Below, piece by piece: positions 56,922 to 64,000 of a DNA stretch of 64,000 nucleotides; position 1 is the first letter of the stretch; every line of letters starts with the position of its first letter. The position numbers and the translations under genes were made by a program. The stretch is from Eurosta solidaginis (lineage: Eukaryota > Arthropoda > Insecta > Diptera > Tephritidae): the NCBI RefSeq assembly GCF_040869045.1, contig NW_027137013.1, positions 124,001-188,000 of the forward strand. The letters run 5' to 3'. The notes under the pieces were generated by a model. It was not told where the DNA came from. It did not search any database and was given only the letters and a program-made list of their open reading frames with translations.

Positions 56922-57409
56922 ACAGTTTTTTGTAGATATTCTAAAGTTATCTTTTATCGCGCCATCGATTTTTCGATAGGATTGGGCTCAGGAAAAAAGG
57001 TTCCGTTACGCATACCCAAAAAATAATTTTCGAGCTTCCGAAATTTCATTTTTTGATTTTTTATCGACTTTGATTTTTAAGGTTTTTTTCATGACCTACT
57101 AAAAAACTTTCATTTCATTTTATTGTAAAATTTTCATTTTCGATAACAGTTTTTTGAAAAAAAAAAAATATATATATATACATATTTTATGGACAAAATT
57201 TTTAGCGGACATTTTTGGGTCGGACAGGGTATACATATGAAAATTTTTTTAGTAGGTGAGGAAAAAAACCTTAAATATCAGAGCCGAAAAAAAGTCTAAA
57301 AAATGCAAAATAGTGGAACTTTATTTTTCCTAAGCCCAAGTCCTATCGAAATATCGATGGCGCGATATCGATTAACTTTCGTCCATACAAATCGACCCAC
57401 TCTACTGTA
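56922..57409. mobile_element. Foldback (long inverted repeat) element
   Basis: The left arm has AAAGTTATCTTTTATCGCGC, CATCGATTTTTCGATAGGAT and TGGGCTCAGGAAAAA. The right arm has the reverse complement: TTTTTCCTAAGCCCAAGTCC, TATCGAAATATCGATGGCGC and GATTAACTTT. Inner parts also pair (CATGACCTACTAAAAAAC on the left, TTTTTTTAGTAGGTGAGG on the right), so the element is one long imperfect hairpin with an AT core. The right tip AATCGACCCACTCTACTGTA is the reverse complement of the tip of repeat R at 22160. No transposase. Confidence 0.7.
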
Positions 57410-57549
57410 TAGACTAGTTTGTATTGGCATAACGGGTCCCCTGATGATGCAATTAGCACCTTAGTGAGAACGCCTCCTTTCGTTATGCTAAAAGAAAATG
57501 AGGAAACACTTACTGCACTAACACTTTAAAATATCTCTGAGCTAGAAAT

Positions 57550-58330
57550 CGGAAACACAAAAGGGTATATGAAAGTAGTAAATTTTTGGATAACAGGAAA
57601 TCCATATACTGTGAGCCTGATCCAGATATTTGGTTCACAGATAGATCAAAATTTGAAAATAGAGAAAAGAAAGCTGACACCTATTGGCCGAACTTCAAGA
57701 AATCGATACCGATCGGATGTTACCCCACTATTTTTCAGGCAAAATTCCATGCAATATAAGCTTGCGTTAGAGAATATCTACGAAGAGGCTTATCTTCGAG
57801 GAGTATCCCCGTTATGTTAGACAGCTAGGCAGCTTTACGTGCATTGTAGTCTTAAACAATTACTCCTTACTTAGCGGATGAGTGTGTTGGAGTCGTAAAT
57901 GATCTGGGAGCCAAAAACAATGTTTTGTAAGGATGGGTTCCCAAGCATCAGGGGCATGAGGATAACGAACATGCGAACTCTTTAGTCAAGCAGGATGCTC
58001 TTTGGTTTACAGCCCATCTGTGGACTCACAAAGGTACGCGCTAAGGAAAACAAAGCATATCAGAAAATGCATGAATGCCCACGGCTAAGACGGATCAAAT
58101 TGTTTATACTCCCAACAAAATGATTATCAGCCAATCTCATTAATCTACACATTGAGAACCTACGAGCTTTCACTGGATATTATATGGGATACTGTAGTCT
58201 ATGATATTACCTTAGTAAGGTAAATCTATTCGATACACAAATCTGCCACTTTTGTGAGCTGCGAAAACATATCTCTGTCAAAGCAGATACTCTCCCGTTT
58301 AGGTGGCGGACTTTTAATCCCTTCGTTATA
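57550..58330 (+). pseudogene. Jockey-like LINE RNase H relic
   Basis: Frames give PDPDIWFTDRSKFENR (first catalytic Asp), IGCYPTIFQAKFHAI, then WVPKHQGHEDNEHANSLVKQ, the conserved end of RNase H. A decayed LTG-like stretch and ICHFCELRKHISVKADT at the knuckle follow. Several frame changes separate the blocks. Order and spacing match the relics at 20311 and 49480. No simple tail is visible. Confidence 0.65.
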
Positions 58331-60509
58331 TATCCTCTTTCGTTAAGTAGCCACTGAACAAGTAGAATAGCAACACCAAAGGCTGTAGTTTATGTGCTCA
58401 TTTCAAAAAACATATATATTTTTTAAACAAATGCGTAGAACTGTTCAACGCTAGCAATATAATTTGTTTTAATTTTGTTGAAATCAAGTCTAACATAATA
58501 TTTTTAAAATATATTTTGAAATTATTGGTTGAGTGTTAACAAACATGCGTATACATTTCTTGTCTCGTTGCTCATTAACCAACGACTAAAACAACTACGA
58601 TAATTTTACTCGCACCGAAACAGCCACAGTTTTGGTTTTGGTGCGCCACAACAAAATGTTCATAGTAAAGAAGTACAATGGCAGAAGTTTCGAAGTTTCA
58701 CCTAAAAATGTGCAATAAGTGTTTTTTTTTTGTGCACTTTATAGTTTAGCTGGTAACTGACATCTGACAGTCATGTATCAGCTTTCACAGACCAATGCCT
58801 GAAAATTGAGCTGTTGTACAACCCTTTTTTTCGTCTGCTGTTGGAAATCAATTCTGTACACTCAATTTTTTTAGTATCTATGAGCACGTACATATTTTAT
58901 ATATAAAATATGAAAAAATATTTATTTATTTATTTATTTTTTTTTTTTATTTTTATTTATTTTATTATTTATTTATTTAAGCCAATCAGCATACAAATCT
59001 TATAGGCTATTTAGACATATATATATATATATATTAAACAATAATACTACATTTCAAATACCTTATTTATAAAGAGTAGTTAAAGAACGTAAAACGCGAT
59101 CTTTCGAACCTGAAAAATCTATCTCGATAAATCTCGATTATTCGGGAAATCAATGTGCAATGTTTTTCCACCGCAATTAAAATATTTTCCTACAAAAAGC
59201 CGACATACAAAGCTATGTTTTTGGTTAAATAGCTCAATGTAGAGTTGCCCTTCACTTTATGATTTATAAGGAATGATTGTTTGGGAAAAAAAGAATGTGA
59301 GTAATTCAAATGTACATTTATAATAATTTATAATAAGAAGTCCAAATACGCTCTTCACAGTACTTTACATTTAATCAACTTATCAGAAACAAATGCCTAC
59401 GCGAGCTGATGATTGGCCTCGAAGATTTTCGATTTATAATATCGCAATATCCATCACCTCCGTGTTGCGGTGTTAGAGACCTTTTACATCGTGGGTCCTT
59501 GGATCAAGCGAAGAAAAAAGCAACGCCGAATACCTGCAATAAAAAGCTTCTCAGCCTACCTCATATACGTGACATTTCCTTTATTGTTAAATAATTATTA
59601 TAGCGAAAAATCAATCCAAATTTTTTATTCAGAAGAGGCAAACAAAAAAGAATGAATTTTGCGATCAATTTTGAATAGGCTTCCGATTGGGCTACAAATT
59701 TGAAATCTTGCACATAGGCCAGAACACTAAACAAAACATCAAATGAAGTAAAAAATATCACTGGGTGTCGCGCATATTGAGATAACTGTAAAATCTGTCC
59801 GAGATCCTAAATACGAGATCGATTTTTAAGTATCTCGAAATGGTTAAAAACTTCGTCCTACTTTCCATCTTGCTATAAACATTTTGGCTTTTTACCTGTT
59901 AATAATAAAAAATATTTTGTACTAATTGTATAACAATAATTATTAACCTTCCTAATATAGCTCATGAAATTTGACTAATATAAAACGAACATAGCGTAGT
60001 GAATCTTATAAAATTCTCGATAAATCTCAGACTTCGGTTATCGCACGAATTACTAAACTGTCGAATAAATGAACGAAAATGTTCTGTATATAAGATTATC
60101 AGCACTACTATGGTGGTAGATCTTCACAATTTAATGTATTCGCGTACTTCATTTATAGCGTGTTAAAGTCAAACTGATTCACTATTCCTTTGATTGCTCT
60201 GCTTTTTTACTCTCAGTTGAATCGCCAATATTTTCTACCAGAATCTAGACTTTTTGCGAATAGCATTCTCTAATAGTTGCTTATTTAATTATCGTTTCTG
60301 TATCATATATCCACTTCAGCTATATACATGCATATCTATAGTTTATATTATGTGTCCTGCGTTCTTTGTTGCTGCTTTTACTTGTGTGCGTGAGCGTTTG
60401 TTGTCTCATCTAGCTAATGGCATAGGAACGTGTCGGAATCGCTAAGATTTGTCACAATACGACCCAGGAAGAAGTTATGGTGTACTGTTTGTTAAATTAC
60501 TAAATTACT
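58331..60509. other. Unassigned sequence with low-complexity runs
   Basis: 58,915-59,030 holds (TTTA)n, poly-T and (TA)n runs. No gene or element recognised elsewhere. Confidence 0.4.
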
Positions 60510-61980
60510 AAATTACCGTCAGGGTCTTTTCGGAACTATTAGGAGATCATTTGAGGACCTTTCCGGCATCATTTCTGGATAGTTTTCGGGATCCTTTCGG
60601 GGTCCAGTCAGGGTCATTTCGGGACTTTTTCGGGATCATTTAGAGATGGCTTTCAGGATTCGTCCGGGAACCCGTCAGGGTAATTTCTGAACTTTTCCGA
60701 GACTATTTCGGGATAATTTTGGGACCTTCCCAAGATCAATTCTGGATGGATTTTGGGATCAGTCCGGGATGCCGTCAGGGTCATTTTGGTATTAGGTGAT
60801 CATTTGAGGACCTTTCCGGCATCACTTCTGGATGGTTTTCGGTATCCGATCAGGATCCCCTCGGAATCATTGCGGGACTTTTTCGGGATCATTTGGGGTC
60901 CCTCCCAAGATCATTTCTGGATGGATTTCGGGATCTGTCCGGGATCCCGTCAGGGTCATTTAGGGGTGCGTTCGAGATCCCGTCAGGGTCATTTCGGGAC
61001 TTCTTCGGGACTATATCGGGATCATTTCTGGATGGTTTATGGGATCCGTCCATGACCCCTTAAGGGTCACTTCGGGACTATTAGGTGATCATTTGAGGAC
61101 CTTTCCTGCATCACTTCTGGATGATTTTCGGTATCCGTTCGGGATCCCGTCGGAATCAATGCGGGACTTTTACGGAATCATTTGGGATTCCTTCCGGCAT
61201 CATTTCTGGATGGTTTTCGGGATTTGTCCGGGATCCCGTCGGGATTATTTCGGGACCTTTTCGGGGCTAATACGGGATCATTTGGGGATCCTCTAGGGGT
61301 CGTTTCGTGACTTTTTCTGTATTATTTCGGGATCATTTTGGGACCCTTTCGGCATAATTTCTTGATGGTTTGCCGGATCCATCAGGGTTATTTCGGGACC
61401 ATTTTGGGATCATTTGGGGACCCTTCCGAGATCATTTCTGGATCCGTCGGGGATGCCGTAGGAGCCATTTCGGGATTTTTTGTTACTTTTCCGGGATAGT
61501 TTTTGCACCCTTCCGGGATCATTTCTGGATCTGTGCGGGATCCCATCTGGGTCAATTCCGGACTATTTCGGGATCATTTTGGAATCCTTCCGGAATCATT
61601 TCTGTATGGTTTTCGGGATCCATCGTGGATCCCTCGGAGCCATTTCGGAACTTTTTCTGGAGTTAGTCGGGATAATTTAGGGACCCTTCCTGGATATTTT
61701 CTGGATGGTTTTTGAGATCCGCCCGGGAGCCCGTCAGGGTCATTTCGGAACCTTTTCGGGATCATTATGGAACACCTTCAGGGATCATTTCTGTGTGGTT
61801 CTCTGGATACGTCTAGAATCGTGTCGCTCTCATTTCGGGTTTTTTTGGGACTATTCGGGGAACTTTTGGAGACCCTTTCGGGGCATTTCTGGATGGTTTT
61901 CGGGATCCGTCCGCAATAGCGTTGAGGTCATTTCGTAGCTTTTTCTGGACAATTTCGGGATCATTTGGGATCCTATCAGG
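60510..61980 (+). repeat. GGGATC-rich tandem array, ~89-bp period, block 1
   Basis: Repeated units of the form CATTTCTGGATGGTTTTCGG, GATCCGTCCGGGATCCCGTC, GGGGTCATTTCGGGACTTTT, TCGGGATCATTTGGGGACCC, TTCCGGCAT. Spacing of TCCGGCAT landmarks is about 89 bp, sometimes about 100 bp where an extra GGGACTATTTC subunit is present. Within a unit, CGGGA(C/T) recurs every 10-15 bp. Long open frames (such as 60753-61055) are by-products of the repeat and encode repetitive Gly/Phe/Arg-rich peptides. Confidence 0.85.
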
Positions 61981-61984
61981 TTAT

Positions 61985-62915
61985 CAGCTCATAAAGTTCT
62001 TTTTTTTACTCAATTACAAAAATAAAATGCATTAGACAGAAAAAAGATTTTAAACAGATAACTTTATAAGCAGGCTAACGTGAATAGCCCACATATTTCA
62101 TTTATTTTCCTTGCGGACGGGGCCGCGGGTAAAGGCTATTATATATTATAAATGGCAAAGTTTGGATGTGAAGATGTTTGGATGTTTGTCCAGACGTTTG
62201 TCTTAGTGACTCAATCACGCAAGAACGGCTGGACCGATTTGGATGAAATTTTGCACACATATATCCAATAGTCTAGAAGGATCTACTAGCTATACATTTT
62301 TCAAAAGGGGCGTGGTCCCCGCCCCCTAGGAACAGTTATAATTTAATTATTATATTTTTTAGTCTTTGCGCCTGAATCACGCCAGAACGGCTACACGGAT
62401 TTTGATGAAATTTGGGACACAGACAGTAGTCAACTAGCGAAATTTTTTTCGAACATGGAAAGAGGGGTGGATGCCCCATGTCCCCTTCGAGCAATTACTT
62501 TTTAATTATTTTTACACAGTATAACTTAACGTATACTGACCTTCACCAATATTACAAACTCAATGGGTGAAATAAGTCGAGGGCTTACAAAATGAGCAGT
62601 GACACCATACGTCCCCCTCCCCCTTTCTCTCACCCTCTGGTGTAAAATCTATAAATTGTTATAACTCAATATAAATGTTCTCCTAAATCAATAATTTTTG
62701 GTATCTGGCTCATAGAGATCGAGATCTAAACAATTTTGGAAAAACGATCGGTGGTGCTCTCCATCTCCTCCCGCCATCCGCCCTCCGTCAATTGTTTTTA
62801 TTAGCACGCTTTTATTAGCTTTATCTGTATGTTTCTTTGTAACTTTTCATTCGCTCCAACGCGCCTGCTGCCTTATTAACATGGTTTTATAATTAGCTTC
62901 CCCTTATTTGTAATC
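61985..62915. repeat. Dispersed repeat splitting the GGGATC array
   Basis: Two related stretches, CAATCACGCAAGAACGGCTG (62212) and GAATCACGCCAGAACGGCTA (62375), are each followed by a GATTT(T/G)GATGAAATTTTGG-like phrase about 160 bp apart. It also has GGACGGGGCCGCGGGTAAAG (62115) and AAAGGGGCGTGGTCCC. Phrases like these occur in many arthropod interspersed repeats, including Helitron-type ones. I cannot assign ends. Confidence 0.5.
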
Positions 62916-62919
62916 CCGT

Positions 62920-64000
62920 TAGGGTCATATCGAGTAACTTCCGGGATCATTTCTGGATGGTTTTCGGGATCCGTCCGGCATCCCGCCGGGGTAATTTCGG
63001 GACTTTTTCGGGATTATTTCGGGACCATTACCGGATCATTTCTATATAGTTTTCGGGATCCGTTCGGGATCCCGTCGGGGTTGTTTTGGGACATTTTCGG
63101 GACTATTCCCCGATCATTTCGGAACAATTTCGCGATCATTTGGGGACCCTTCCGGCATCATATCTGGATGGGTTTCGGGATCCGTCCGGCATCCCGTCGG
63201 GGTATTTTCGGGATCATTTGCGTACCTTTGAGAGATAAATTCTTGATGGTTTCCGGGATCATTATGGGACTTTTTCGGGGTCATTTTGGGTCTCTTCCGG
63301 CATCATTTCTGGATGGTTTTCGGCATCCGTCCTGGATCCCGTCGGGGCCATTTCGGAGCTATTTTGTGATCATTTGGGGTATCTTCCGGCATCATTTCTG
63401 GATGGTTTTTGAGATCCGTCTAGGATCCCGTCGGGGTAATTTCGGGACTTTTTCTCTACTAATACGGGATCATTTGGGGACCCTTTCGCCATCATTTCTT
63501 GATGGTTTTCGGGATCCGTTCTGGATCCCGTCAGGGTCATTTCGGGACTATTAGGGGATCATTTAAGGACCTCTCCGGCATCATTTCTGGATAGTTTTCG
63601 GGATCCGTCCGGGATCCCGTCGGGGTCATTTCGGGACTTTTTCGGTATCATTTGGGGTCCCTTCCGGCACCATTTCTGGATGGTTTTCGGGATTCGTGTG
63701 GGATTCCGTCGGGGTCATTTCGGGACTATTTCGGGATCATCTGGGATACCTACCGGCGTCATTTCTGGATAGTTTTCGGGATTCTTCCGGGATCCGGACG
63801 TGGTAATTTCGGGACTATTTCAGGATCATTTGGGGTACCTACCGGCATCATTTCTGGATGGTTTTCTGTATCCGTCCGGGATCCCGGCGGGGTTATTTTG
63901 GAACATTTTCGGGACTATTTCGCTATAATTTGGGGACCCTTCCGGCATCATTTCTAGATGGGTTTCGTTAACCGTCCGGCATACCGTCGTGGTATTTTCG
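62920..64000 (+). repeat. GGGATC-rich tandem array, block 2 (runs off the window)
   Basis: Same units as block 1. TCCGGCAT or equivalent falls at about 63151, 63296, 63385, 63486, 63574, 63663 and 63753, so the ~89-bp period is steadier than in block 1. BamHI-like GGATCC words occur in most units. The array continues past the window. Confidence 0.85.

Noticed and set aside
60753..61666. Long frames encoding FRDHFW/GSRRGHFG-type repetitive peptides
   Set aside because: They follow the ~89-bp array and appear in overlapping frames; stops appear wherever unit length changes. No domain is recognisable.

Overview
This window is repeat-dense nuclear DNA of a higher fly. I read it as most likely a true fruit fly (Tephritidae), because I recognise the dominant dispersed repeat (5' end near TATACTCAGTTGAGCAGAGC, 3' end near CCTTACTTGTT) and the long repeat with a CAA tail. 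That genus-level reading is from memory, not from a search. I see no intact host protein-coding gene, no rRNA and no functional tRNA. Almost everything that can be explained is transposable elements, many inserted into one another, plus tandem repeats grown inside or beside them.

The main actor, called family A here, is a non-coding element of about 2.6-3.7 kb. It has a 13-bp subterminal inverted repeat, a (CCGT)n microsatellite, two related internal modules, a ~128-bp minisatellite array and a hairpin near the 3' end. This architecture matches the HINE/DINE-1 class of non-autonomous Helentrons (rolling-circle elements). There are eight long copies, one ~0.4-kb truncated copy and two scraps. 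Several are head-to-tail: 2554-6079 followed by 6083-9616; and 22350-24931 followed by 24934-30742 followed by 30746-38874.

Layout. 1-1.4 kb: unassigned. 1.4-9.8 kb: a second Helentron-like element (family B), interrupted by the tandem pair of family A copies. 9.8-12.85 kb: broken RTE-type LINE (minus strand). 13-22.1 kb: old small fragments, namely two copies of a tRNA-derived SINE, LINE 3' ends (one with an 11-bp target duplication), the CAA-tailed repeat and a relic of unknown coding sequence. 22.1-38.9 kb: the chain of family A copies, containing one inverted nested copy (26247-29447) and a young Ty3/gypsy LTR retrotransposon (32815-38472) with identical-looking 226-bp LTRs and a 5-bp target duplication. 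39-45.1 kb: two more family A copies, a hAT-like MITE holding a Jockey fragment, and a piggyBac-like MITE with 17-bp perfect inverted repeats and TTAA duplications. 45-58.3 kb: TATCGA-rich quasi-repeat, gypsy and Jockey relics, another family A copy and a foldback element. 60.5-64 kb: a ~89-bp GGGATC-rich tandem array, split by another dispersed repeat and running off the window.

The LTR retrotransposon is the only unit with long open frames: Gag with a CHCC zinc motif, protease, reverse transcriptase, RNase H and integrase. Gag ends at a textbook -1 slippery heptamer (TTTAAAC) directly before its stop, in the right direction to feed the protease frame. Two further frame breaks lie in pol. 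The other coding remnants are broken.
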